Source: Ectobius pallidus (lineage: Eukaryota; Arthropoda; Insecta; Blattodea; Ectobiidae). Taken from it: 64,000 bases of DNA. Within the stretch, counting starts at the first letter, position 1, and each line of letters opens with the position of its first letter. This document shows positions 20,733 to 33,782 of this stretch, one piece after another. The notes under the pieces were generated by a model. That model did no database searches. It had not been told where the DNA came from and saw only the letters and a program-made list of their open reading frames with translations. The position numbers and the translations under genes are program-made. Where the stretch lies: NCBI GenBank assembly GCA_964059195.1, contig CAXKWD010000009.1, positions 87,083,432-87,147,431 on the forward strand, written 5' to 3'.

Positions 20733-23514
20733 GGTCTTAATATGTTTTAAGAACTTGGTTTTCAGTTTGTTACTTTGCAATTTTGTATGAGCCACATACT
20801 AAGGGCAAAAATATGATTAATATTTGAGTATTTTAAAGCTGTACCTATTCTCTTAATGCATATGCTAGAGTAAATTTTTGATAACTTTGGGTATCAACAC
20901 AAGACCATCTGCTGGATTCATGAGATTTTGCATGACGTAAGTACAGGGTTACCAGATATTCGGATTCTGTCAGACATGACCTGCTTTTTATGTCTTTGTC
21001 TGGCACCTGGCCAGGCATTGTACTTAGGTAGAAAACTAAATACTGTTCTACTTTTTAATGCATTACAGATATGAATATTAATACAGATTTTCATGCCAAA
21101 TATATTTTATGTGAGTGATGCTTTACAGTTCATCCTAAATAGATTACAAAACCACATACGAGTCAAGACCATATATGACCAAAGAACACCAATTGAAAAG
21201 CTTGATTCTACTGGTGGGATCTATTGGCAGTGCTTCGACCACAAGGTATGGACGTAAATTTGAGCTTTCATTAATTATTAAGCATACTTCCAGAACTTGT
21301 GTTTTCTGTAAACTTATGACTTGCAGATTCATGTGGTGAATTTTTTAGTTATGTGTTTGATTTATCATATCCGTTTAATATTGTCCAGTCTTCACTTCTT
21401 TTATGTTGTCCAAGGTCAGTACTGGTAGTAAAAGGAAGTGCAAATTTTTTTAAAATTTAAAAGTGGGTCATCAGAGCAGTAACAACAACCAAAAAATTAA
21501 AAGGTGCATTCATGATCTACATAGTAGATAGATGTATTAATATGATTTCTAATAAATATACCACATGTTTAACAATTTACAATAACTTTATACGCATTTT
21601 AAAAATGAATGTCATTTCCAGCTTTTTTGTGGAAAAAACTGCCACTCTTTACCGGTCCCAAGGAGTTTTAAGTGGAAAATATTTTTTTAGAGAAAATGTC
21701 CTGTGTTTTATTTCTGACATCTGGTAATCCTTGTAGGATATGTAAAATAGGTATGTGAATGAAACATATTAAAAGAATAGAAAAACTTGTTTTAAATTAC
21801 TTATGTAATATGATAAATATTGTGTACATTGTATACAATCTACACTCAAATTTACACTTAAAAAAAGGATGGATATACACTATATACGTACAACACAAAA
21901 AACAATAATACAATATACAGCAAAAAATAAAGTGCTGCATAAGAATACTTCAACTTAACCATGGCAAGTCCGTCTTGCAAATAATTATGAAAACAAATAC
22001 TGCTTTATCATCTAAAGTTAAAAGAGGCTACATGTAATGAAAGTATAAACTATATTTCATCTAAATCGTACTATAATAACTGTGACTTCTTTATTTACAG
22101 GAGCTTATATTTAAGCGTCCGACACATTTTGTCACAGAGTTAATTAAATTGCCAAACATATACAAAAGACAACTTTGGCATTTTCGGTGCCAAGCAACTA
22201 ATCTTTGGTAAAGAGAAATCTACAAAATACACACACAACGATAACACTAAAGGAGTTTTTGTTTATTCCTACACATTTTCTGTTACTTTAATATTAATGT
22301 ATCTCTAAACAAATGCATGCAAAGAAATGCAGAATACAAAAATTGTGCATTAATGAAACACATTTAACGTTAGATTCAAAATTACTAATTGCATTAGAGT
22401 AATTACTTTTGGATGTACAGAAAATTTTAGTCACAAAACTAAAGTTACAGCGTTATTTTTACTGTACTTCCCAAATTAATGTTTTACAATCAGTTGCTGT
22501 TCAGAATTTGCAATCACATTTGCAAGATACAATTATAGCTTCTCTGCTGTAACTGAATATCGCATCAGACACACAGAAAATGCTAAATTCTCTACAACGT
22601 AAATTTTGATTTCATATTTTTCCCTAATATTACGGGGCTGTGTCCTATGGGTGTGTATTTATTTTTCCCTTGGCGGTGATACATTTTAAGTTTTGCTGTA
22701 CATACGGTGAGGTACAGAGTGTGCAAAAAGGGGGGAAAAATTGCCTTGTTGAAAATGTAGTCAAAATATTTTACAATGCAAATTGTACTCTTGTACACTG
22801 TCATAGTAGTAATTAATATTTAACTGGATACATTGTAAAATGACTTTTGTGCACTAAGTGATAATGTTTCTAATTGATGATAAGTGATGTGAAGTGACTA
22901 AAAGATGAGTATATGCTACTCTCTGCATAGCAGATAGGTAAAATACTGTGTACATTAGATTCGACTTCTCTGCATTCAAACAGACAACAAAAACAAACAG
23001 AGCTTCACGTAATGCTACTGGAGGGAACAGGTACATAAACTAGATAATCTTCCTGCTCTGAAAAACACTCTACAGCTGATAAAAGACAATCACAATCCCA
23101 CTACTCACAAACAAACAGAAAATACTGTATTCACTTCCACAAGAAATATCTACTCCACAATTATCAGCTTTTTCTATGATAATCTAGATAACGTCCACTG
23201 CTGAAAGATAACAGACCATATGACTTTCATAAAGACTGCTACCCTCATTTTTACGACAGTCTCGAGGTAATACAATGTCAGTTCCACGGATTTAAAATTC
23301 TGAAGACTTTTCATCAGTACAAATGCAGTTACTGCAGCTTGGCCCGTCACCTTGCAGGGGCATTATGGATGAGATTGAATCTACATACCAAAAATAATAC
23401 AATAAAAAAGATTACTTTTTTAAAAATAACCAGACATTTGAAATAAGAGTGCTAAAGGTATGTTTGATCAATTCCATCGCATAGCTCCATGTATAACTGC
23501 CTTGTACTGAATCC
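20733..23514 (-). other. raskol: 3' UTR and downstream flank of the RasGAP gene
   Basis: AT-rich sequence follows the minus-strand stop codon at 23515. Several AATAAA signals on the minus strand (for example near 22658 and 22091) could end the 3' UTR, and the site cannot be decided here. No other gene or obvious transposon was recognised. Confidence 0.4.
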
Positions 23515-23752
23515 TCAGCATGATGAACTTTTGAGTTCACTTAATTCTGCTAGAAGACGCTGAGCACCATTCTTTCCCTGCTGCAGTGCATATCGGTCCT
23601 TCAGGGTTGTTAATGCAGTGAGAAGACGATTGTTTGCAGCGTCCAGAGCAGCTATCTGGTGTTCTTGTGCCTCAATCACGCGTTGCTTGTGGGAAAGTGC
23701 ATCTGACATCTTTTGCTGTTCTCTGCGCAGCTCTTCCTCTACAGATATTAGC
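23515..23752 (-). CDS. raskol: RasGAP exon 14, terminal coding exon
   Basis: The acceptor ATTTTCAG| opens a frame that ends in TGA at 23515-23517. It encodes [20 protein letters not shown], then a long coiled coil to the end ([11 protein letters not shown]). There is no PDZ-binding tail like the one on some vertebrate SynGAP isoforms. Confidence 0.93.
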
Positions 23753-26700
23753 CTGAAAATGAAAACATAAAATAAATTTTAACTGAAAAGTAAAAACCAA
23801 TAACCAAAAATAAAAAACTATAATGGCAATTAGGGCTGTGCTTGCCTAAAGCCCAGAAGGGGCGGTGGAAACAAAGATTACTTTTAAAAAATGCAATAAT
23901 ACATCTGTTTATATCAGCACATCATCAAACTTGACTCACAGCAAGGGTTATGATACTTAATGCAAGCACCTTAACTGACACATAAGTTGTTGTTATTGCC
24001 AATGCTTATGGAACTTGGATTTCCTCCATACTCTTAAGGGCATCGCAGTAGTAGTTTGTGAGCTGAGAAGGTATATCAGCATCAATCTTCTTAATTGCTG
24101 GACGCTTCAGCAAGTGATCTTTATTCATGATGGAATTCACATCCAGGCAGAGAATACAACATAGTGAAGGCAAAATACTGACCCTGTACAGGTGTGAAGC
24201 CAGGCAATCGTGTCCTGTACTGAGTCAAAAAGTGAAACAGATTTCTTTCGAGGCTGATCAGGAATGGTAGATTTGTCCTTCAGTAGTATGCTCCAGGATT
24301 TGTTCACGCTGTCTTCAGTGTATCTTGCCTTGCAGGCTTGACAAATTTTGTGTCTGATCCAGAGTTTAGCATTCTGGAGGGATAATTTATGATTAGTATG
24401 TTCTTTAAATTCCCCCCCCCCCCCGCAAAAAGGTCAGTTGCTTCATTCCTTGTAATTTGGCAACATGCTGGTATCTATTGGATTACAATTTCCTTAGGTG
24501 TGTATTTCTCTCTTATTTTAGAGTTTTCAGGGTGTGGTGATCTTATTGCTTGTAAGTCCTGCCTTTGAATCCATGAGTATTACAACTTTTGTGAGTTTGT
24601 TAATGTGGCTCATGAGTTGTTGTTTATTGCATACAATTCTCCATCATCGTGGGTTGCTAATGACCGAGTGTGATATAAAAACTGAAGGTATCGCTGTACA
24701 TCCCTGCCCCGGCATTTGCATTTTTGTGTAAGAGAGATCCGTCTGTGTATATATGGAGCCACTCAGGGTTAGGATATTGTGTATGTATGGTTTCAGGTGC
24801 CAGTTGTTTCAGTATTTGAGGATCGATGTTGCGTTTGGCAGCATTATATTCTACTAGTTCTTCTTCGCATCAAATGTTGCTCAACTTTGGTTTGATGTTG
24901 CAATATCACACTTTGTAGCCTCCTAACTTCTTGGATGAAACCAGACTCAGTTTTAAGTTTTCAGTCTACATTTTTTCAGGGAGTCTTCATAGTTTCTCAT
25001 AAAGGGTGAGACACTGTTTCTCAATTTGAAGTTGAAGAGGGATATTGTTCGTTGCTATCTGTATAGCTGTAATAGGATTAGATTTTACTCCACCTGTTAT
25101 TAATCCCATTATTAATCTGTACTCTTTCTAAGTTGTCAGTCTTGCCTGATTTGTGGTTATAAGAGCTTCACTTCCATATAGAAGAATTGGCTTGATGTAT
25201 TTTCTATTGGCGATACACTAGGAATCCATCCATGAGTCTTCTTGCACTCCAATACAAATCTGGGATGTTCTTCTGTTTCTGGAGATTAGGGTCCAATTGC
25301 TGACATTGCAGTGGATGTTCTCCATTCATTTTTGTAGTCTGATCCTTACAAATGGTACAAATGTTCAGATTCATATATTTTCATGCGATACAGATGAGCC
25401 GCCAGGCAGTCATGCCCAGTGCTTAGTCTGAAGGATGTTGTTGCCTCTTTCCTAGGTTTTGTTTTGTTCTCCTGTCATGTTCCTCTGATATTTTTCCAAG
25501 TTTTGCCTTGGGATAATTTTAATGCTTCTTCGTGGAACAGGTCTCTGGTTCGTTTTGTTACTAGTCTTCTTACTGTGTTAGTGTCTATTGATGTTGAATT
25601 AGGATTAAGTGCCGCTTCCTTCTTAGCTAGTTGGTCTGCAATTTCGTTCCCCGGAATATTAACATGTGACGGTATCCATTGGAAGGCTATTGTTTTTCCT
25701 TGTCTATTGAGAAGTTTTAGTGTTTCTCTTGCTTCTTTTATAGTTCTAGATGTTGGCTGACCGTTGGAAGTTATCACCTGGATTGCTGCTTGTGAATCAA
25801 TTAGAAGGACTTGTATATAGTGTTTAAGGTACTTACTGATGAACCCCATCTACTTCTTGCCAGTTTCTTTAACACAGTCTCCATTCAGCCTTCTTCACAG
25901 TGTGCTTAATATGCTCCTGCCAATTAAGTTTGGAGTCAAGAGTTACACCCAAATAGGTGTATGATTCAGTCTCCTCAATTGGTGTATCACCGACTTTAGG
26001 CTCACTTCCAGATTTGTGTGACACAAAGTAAATGACTGATACTTTGTTTTAGCATGTTAATTATCTTTTTGTTTCTTGTACACCATTCTGATAATTTAGT
26101 CAGAGCTTGGTTCATTTGTTGTGACAGATTCTTATGACTTTTGTGCGGTGCTGATGTCCAAATTACAAGATCATCAGTGAACAAGGCACAGTTGATATTA
26201 CTTACTTTGGTTAAAGTTGATGGTAAAAATAAAGAATATCTCATGAACTTCGACATTTCAACAGATGAGGGTCTCATCACCAAATGTGGTCAACATCCCC
26301 CAGAGGGCAACATGAACTTCCAGTCGGTGGTTGGTGTATGTCTGATGAGAATGAATGATGATGTTCTTCGAAACTAGTAAACATACTTATACAGAAAGTG
26401 AAGTATACATGCTTGACCCAATTCAATATATATCTTAAATCAATCTTAATTTCATACCATCAAACATTAATTCAATAGTTATAAACTCCTCAAGCTCAAT
26501 GGGGATTGGTGTCAAACAGGATTACACTTCCTGTTATCTCTGATAGCTAATTCAAGCTACAGCCCACTGACTTTTCTGATAGCACACAACTGCCAGGAAA
26601 GCTGGCTGGATTATAAGTTAAGGATTTGCTCCCCCTGTAATCAATGAATTCACAATGTGCGAATGTGTCCAGTATGTGTTTGAGGCTACTGGAGCAAACC

Positions 26701-29700
26701 TATTATTAACTGAGGTATTTCATTAAACATCAAGCATAAATACATTAGGTAACTTACCTTGCGATGATGTTTTTCATATTTGTATCAGCTTGGCCTGGAG
26801 TAGGTGGGTCTCGCAGATCTCGTGTAGAGTCTCGCTCACTGGAGTCCAAGTCTGGTGAATCCATCCCTGAGCCTCGCTGTTCTCGCTCTCTCTGCTGCTC
26901 AGCCTGCTCCAGCTTTAGCTTCAAGTGCTCTACATTCTTCTGCAGTCGCTCAATTTCTCGCTCATACTGAAAGATTAATTCAATGAATTCCTAATTCTTA
27001 TATAACATACAATACAGCTACAGCTCACCCTTTCCCGCTTGTCATGCTTGGATCAGCAGGGAGCATGTTCCATTACTGCCAACAACTAAACCTAATAGCA
27101 CCCAAATACCCCAAGTTTATCTTCAGTTAAAATGTGTGAATTTTTTTTCTTTTCTTTTCTTTTTCTTTGCTTCGTCTGAACATCACAAACTGAACCTATT
27201 GTAAGAGAGATATATGTTTTGACAGGATTACAGCATCATTCACAGATTAAAGCTGTATAGAGTACCCAAATTTATAACCCCTCCATCAAAACAAGTTGCT
27301 ACTACTCACACCTTCATATACTATGCAGCAACCCTCTATTTTATAACTTTCTCCGAAGCATGTTTGTTAATATAATTGGATTTAGTGTAATAACTAACTT
27401 TAGTGAAGCATTAATGTTAATACAGCTCAGGGTAGAAAAGGATGGGTGGGAGGGGCAGGGGGAGTAATCTTTGTCTGTGTATTATTATGTATTATATTGT
27501 ATTATTATTGTCATATCTTTTCTGTCATTACTACAATTTTTTTTCCTCTCTCTTTCTTTTCTTAATCTTTTTGTATAGCATTACTATATTATAAGTTTTC
27601 GTATTATATTGTTTTATATTATTAGTGTTACATTTTTTTCTTTGTCCTGTGCATAGTAAAAGCACGAACGGCCGTCTAGGCCCGTGTGTTGGATTTATTC
27701 TATGGATAATGTATTTAATATGTATATAAGAATAAAGATGCACCTTACCATACCTATAATTGGATTTAGTGTAATAACAATAAATACTTGAAAGAAAATA
27801 ATAAAAAGGTTGTTCGGATAGTGATGTTTCAGATAACTGACATTCATATTATTGATGATCAGGGCCCGGATTCTGATGACAAGTCATCTTTTTTATTGAT
27901 GCTTCATAGACATTGTCAACTTGTAGAAAAATCCTTATCACGGCCTCTAGATTGCAGAAATGCATTTTTATTAGGTCATTTTTTGTCATTTTATATTTTC
28001 AGGACATTTATTTAAATTTTACGTCATTATTTTGTCATTTTCGTGTAATTTGCTTCCACATTTAGTCATTTTCATGCATTTACATTGAGTATATTAACTT
28101 TTTTAAATTAATTAATTAATAGGTTACTATAATGTAACATTTTGTAGGATCTATTTTAAAATCAATTTTCTTATTTTTCTTCTCAGTTGCTCCGAAGTTT
28201 TTAGACCTACAACATCCTTTCTGCATTTACACTTTTTACAATTATGTATAAATCAGTCTATAAATTTGTTTGTTCAATAATAATTTTTATAAATAAAATT
28301 TCAGTTTTTAGGTCATTCTTTATATATTAAGTAATTTTCTTTAAAATTTAGGGTCATTTTATAGGTAATTTTTCAAACAATTTTAGGTCATCAGAATCCG
28401 GGCCTTGTTGATGATCCACCGTATACTGATAAAATTTACAGGGAACATATATTGTATTGAAATATTAAAAAGTTATAAGAAAAATAAAAACTATTTGATT
28501 ACATTTCCTTTTCCTTTTTCTTCAATCTGCAATATCACAGGAGCAGGTCTGAGCCACATGGTAATGCTTAGAGGCATTACTTAAGTAAGGGAAAATACTG
28601 TACAGTGATGGTATCAAAGAAACCTGTCAGTAAATAACTTCAAGATCTATTATGTCACTAGTATAGGGCATTGCATTTTAATTTGCAAGACAACCCACAT
28701 TTTATAACTCAACAGACCTATCAATTTTACTCATATTTTTAAGGTCAGATGAAACAGCAATATGTTAAAGTTCTAATACAAACATATATTTCCATCTCTT
28801 CAAAGTAAAAATGCTCCTATGAATAAATTTGTTACAATTTAAGAGTTGGTACAAACTTAGAACTTAGACAATTACCTGTTCGATATTTCTGGGACTGCGA
28901 AGTTTACTGTGTCGTCCATGGGAGCTGTCATCATCTGATGAATCTGAGAGGTCTCGAGTTGAATCAAGAGACAGTCGTCGCCTTAGCTTTGCACAGCAGA
29001 CTGATAGAGGTTGATCTGCAAAGAGATATTTTGTTTTTTTAATTACACTGTTAACAGAAACATTATGAGTTATAGCATCTCATTACAGCAGAGATTACAA
29101 AGTTCCAGAAATTACTACATACAGATAGTCGATGTGTATTTCTTATTATATAATCAGCAATGGTCTATAAAATACCTTCTGCACAGTCAGATTATCAGAC
29201 CAAAGCAAGCATTAGTGAGCAAAGCTCCCTTATTCCCTGAAATTGCCAATTATTTGAACCATCATCAAGTTTAAACTTTTGCATAGTGATTGAGGACATT
29301 GATGACTAGGCTAATAAATAACACAAATTAGAAATGGGATGCATCGTTAAAAAATAATAATTAAAGAACTATGCGATATACTTAACATTACATTGAGTTA
29401 AAAGCCAGTTAGAGCTTGTCTTTTTTCATTCATTGTCGACAGAACTGCGCTAAGTAAACAATTAATCAATAAATAATTTAATTGATTGTTGGCTTATTTT
29501 ATGGGTTTATTTGACAATTGTTTTGGTTTATCTGAAAAAAATATGAAATTGTGAATCCCACTAATTTGAAGATTACATTTGACTAGACTTACAGGCAGGA
29601 ATGTGGGTTTTACTTTACTAAAAATCTTTAAAATATTGCCCTCAAAGGTTTATAAAATAATTATTGTAAATGAAACCTTAAAAAAGTGCTTAAAGCAGCA

Positions 29701-32700
29701 AGGTCAGTTGGCTGTGTGGAACTATCAATAAGGCACAAGCTTTTGTTTCTTATTTCCTGGGTTCAATCCCACCCCAGGCTGACAGCATTCACTAAAAATG
29801 TGTCCTAAAGTATTACGATGGTAGTTTTTCTGTAACAATGTAAATTGGCCCTTGGTACATCTGGGACAAACAAAATCTGATCTATGATAACAAACTAAAC
29901 CACATAGCATAGGTCAATGAAATTTACCAGAATATCTCATAATAATGGACAGAATAATTCTTAAAATTTCATTACCCATACATCGTCTTTCAAAATGTAG
30001 AAGTCTGACAATTTAGTAGGTCACCCATTCCATCAAAGGCTTCTGACATTATTAGAAACCAAATTAGACTAAACTGTAATTGTACAATACATTATATGAA
30101 TTCTCAAATAATAAAGACAAATGCACACTTTTCAGTTTTGGGGATTAAATACTGACCTGGATTGCTAGCACAAGTTCGATGAGCTTGCAGAAGATTGGCT
30201 GTCTGTCCATTTGTGCCCCTCCAGTTGCTTCGCAGAGCACACTGTGGGTTTGTGCGTGGGGCTCGCATTGCAGGTGAAAACCTCCGTGTAGATGGAGGAG
30301 TGGGAGTAGAAGGTGAAGGAGATAGGTCCACTCCTCCAACCCTCTCCAGAGTTCCACTACCACCATTATCCTCAGATGATGAACTGCATGAATGGCGCCT
30401 GCGTAGGTGACGATGATGACCATTCATTGCTGCCATCTGCTGTAAGTCCATGTGATACACTGGGTTTGTGAAGGCGAGCGGTGCAGAAGCAACTGCAGTC
30501 CCATTATTGTTATTGTTGTTGCCTGGCCCATTGCCTTGTGCAGGGTTGTTGTTATTGTTAGCAATGGTAAGATCCACAGGACTTGAACTTTGGCTGTACG
30601 CAAAGCTTTGATAGCCTGATGAAGCTACATTGGACAACTGTGAGATGGATATCTGACTTCCTTTATTGGTATTATGTTCTGACATTGCTTCATCATCAGC
30701 GTAACGTAACAGATCAGACAATTCATCCAAATTGCCATTGCCATTCACATTTCCATTAGCAGTTGCAACGTTTCCGTTTAGGCCATTTGCAATGGAGGAT
30801 GAACGCCCACTGCGATGTTGGAGGCTGCCTGGTGGGAGGCAGTGGATGCTGCAGTGATGAGGGGCTGGGCTGGGACTGCGAAAAGCAGATGGAGGTCCAT
30901 CGCAATAATCGTCACCTGGTGTGGCTGAAGACATCTGCAGTTTGGGCATGAAGGCGTTGCGAGGCAGAGTGGATGCACGTGGCACAACAGGTGACCGTGT
31001 CATATGACCAGAGCTGGCAGCAAGCATGTCATTGGGTAGCTGTTGCTGCTGTTGTCCGTTGTGGAACTGACCATTGCACACTGTGGGGTCATTGAACCTA
31101 CAACAAACATTTAACAATAAGTTTAAATATTTACTACATATTATGACAGATATCATTTTGAGACAAATACAGACATTACAATGTTGAAAAATTCTAGCCA
31201 TATTGATGCTTTTGATATATTAAAATATGATAACTCGGCTCTGCAATATGAAAGTTAACCTTTTCACTGCTGCAAATGTATAAATTCATCACTTAAAGAT
31301 ATTGTATAAAAGCTTAGGTATAGGCTAGGATTAATTTTATGCAAAATGGATGGATTCTTTCCCTCTTGTTATAATACCATTCATAGACACCAGCTTTTCT
31401 ACTAAAATTGTCCCCACTGACTCAAAGCTTAGAGCCCACTGAAGCTTTCACTTGATGATGCTTATATAAACATACAAATTCAACTCTAAAAGGTTGAAAG
31501 CTCTAACAAGAATGTGATGTGCAACTGTTTCACGGACTGACCAGACCACCCACGACATTTCGACTCCTAACGACAAGCAAAACGCATTACACCGGTGACC
31601 ATTCAGGACTTATTACGACAAAACGACATATAGCATAATAAAACAAATTACACCTTTAGAAGGAGGACATTAAGACCTACAAGATGACATATTACAGTTC
31701 ATTTCGCTATTTAATTGAATTACCCTTTGATATCAAAATATATTTATACACAGTAATAATTAGCCGATATAGGTCAGACTTATATCAAAATACTTCTAAA
31801 ATTAAGGACAACATTTTTATGACCATTAAAGGACAACAGGACTTATATTATAAGACTTATTGATTGATTTATCTTAAACAGGAAATGGGTCGAGCCCGAT
31901 TCCCGTCAAACTGTCTCCAGAAGTAACACATCACTTTTGACAGGTTGCGTTAGTAGAACACAGCATCTTTTAACTGTAAAATGCTGAAAAGGAAGCTTTA
32001 GGAACAAATTTGAGTGGACCAATAAGAACTCATGTGTGATCAAAAAGGGCATATAGGAGGTATAATTAGCCAATGGAAAAACAGAAGAGTAGGGAAAAAC
32101 TTCGTTACGAGAGCAGCATTTGGAAACAAATGGAATGAACTAACTTGTCTTGCATCACGGAACGTCGTAGGGAGAGGATGTGTATTTTATCCGCGCTATA
32201 AAAATAAGATTATTAGAAATATTAGCAAGTCCGACGTATATTTTATTAGCAGCGCGTTAGTCTAGTGAAGAAGTACTTTGAAGTGACAGTAAATTGAGTA
32301 TAAGTCTTGCATCACTGAGAGTCGTAGGAAGAAGACGTATATTTTATCCGCGCTATAAAAATAAGATTATTATAAGTATTAGCAAGTTCGACGCATAGTT
32401 GATTCAGAAGCGCGTAAGTGGAGTGAAGAAGTAGATTGTAGTAGAAGCGCGTTAATTGTGAAGGACAGTATTTTTCAAGTGATTATTAATTAAAGATATT
32501 TTATCCGCGCTATATAAGTAAGATTTTATACACGAAAGAAAAGACTAACATTGAAAGTAGCCAGTAAATTTGATTGAAGTGCGCCGTAGGACATATCATA
32601 TATATATTGACATTCTGTGCAACACACGTTAAAAGCCTCCTATCAAAATTAAAATAAATCAGAGAACATTAAATATTGAGTTAATAGAAAGATCTTGTGT

Positions 32701-33693
32701 TGTTTCTCGTATTCTCCTTTAATTCGAAATTAACCACGGAGATAAGACGATCTTCTCTACTGACTGACTAACCAGGCAAATCAACTACCTCTGGCGATTC
32801 GGAACTGGTCCACAATATAAATCTATCTGTTTATTAACAGGTTGGCGCCCGTGGACCGGTGAATTTGTCTTTACAAACCGAATTGCTGGGGAGCAGTTTT
32901 CTTTGTGATTAAGACCGCAACGAAGACTGAGGCAGGTGTGGGGAACAAACATCCCCAAATCAGCCCCAGATGTCAGCATTTCATAGCCAACAGATAGTTG
33001 GCAGTTGTAGTCATCCACTTGGGAGCAGCACTCGAGCTGCCCACAATATGCAGCCAACAATGAGGTTTCGAAAACATTATACAGTTAACAAAAATGCAGA
33101 GGGATTTGTTTATAATGCAGGGGGTCAAAAGGGTAGTATGTGGTCCTGTAGGTGTACTAATCCTATTTATTTTACTAGGTCCGATACATGCACGTCTAAG
33201 CCATGGACCCGGGCAACGCACATACTTGGTGTACACAGCAAAGTCATGTAAGGATGGAAAAGTAAGTTCCTGGCACTTTAAAATGGGGACCTACCAACTA
33301 AGGGAGGGAACCCTGAAAGAAAACATCAGTCCTCTAGGAACATTAGTGGGCCGACAACCCACCCTGCAAAAAAGCACCGTTGCAAAATCTGAAGAAGAAA
33401 TAGCCAGCCTGACCTCCTTATGACAACCTGGCAAATGCTTGAAGTACTTGCAAATTGGATCATTCAAGAAGTGAGATGGATATTTAATGAAATGCCAGGA
33501 GCCAAGAAAGTTGGAAGACCTAAGCTAAGGTGGAATGAAGGTGTGAGAGAAAATGTGAAGATTACTGGAATGTGGCACTAAACAAGAAAGAATGGAGGAA
33601 ACTTCTTCAGAAGACCAAGGCCCATAGACCATATTATCCCAGTGTCCCAAGAAACCATGTCCCGGTTTTTGAGGAATTTTTACTTTTGCTATA

Positions 33694-33782
<89 letters not shown>

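Noticed and set aside
30145..30987. Several 60-90 codon frames on both strands
   Set aside because: All overlap RasGAP exon 11 in other frames.
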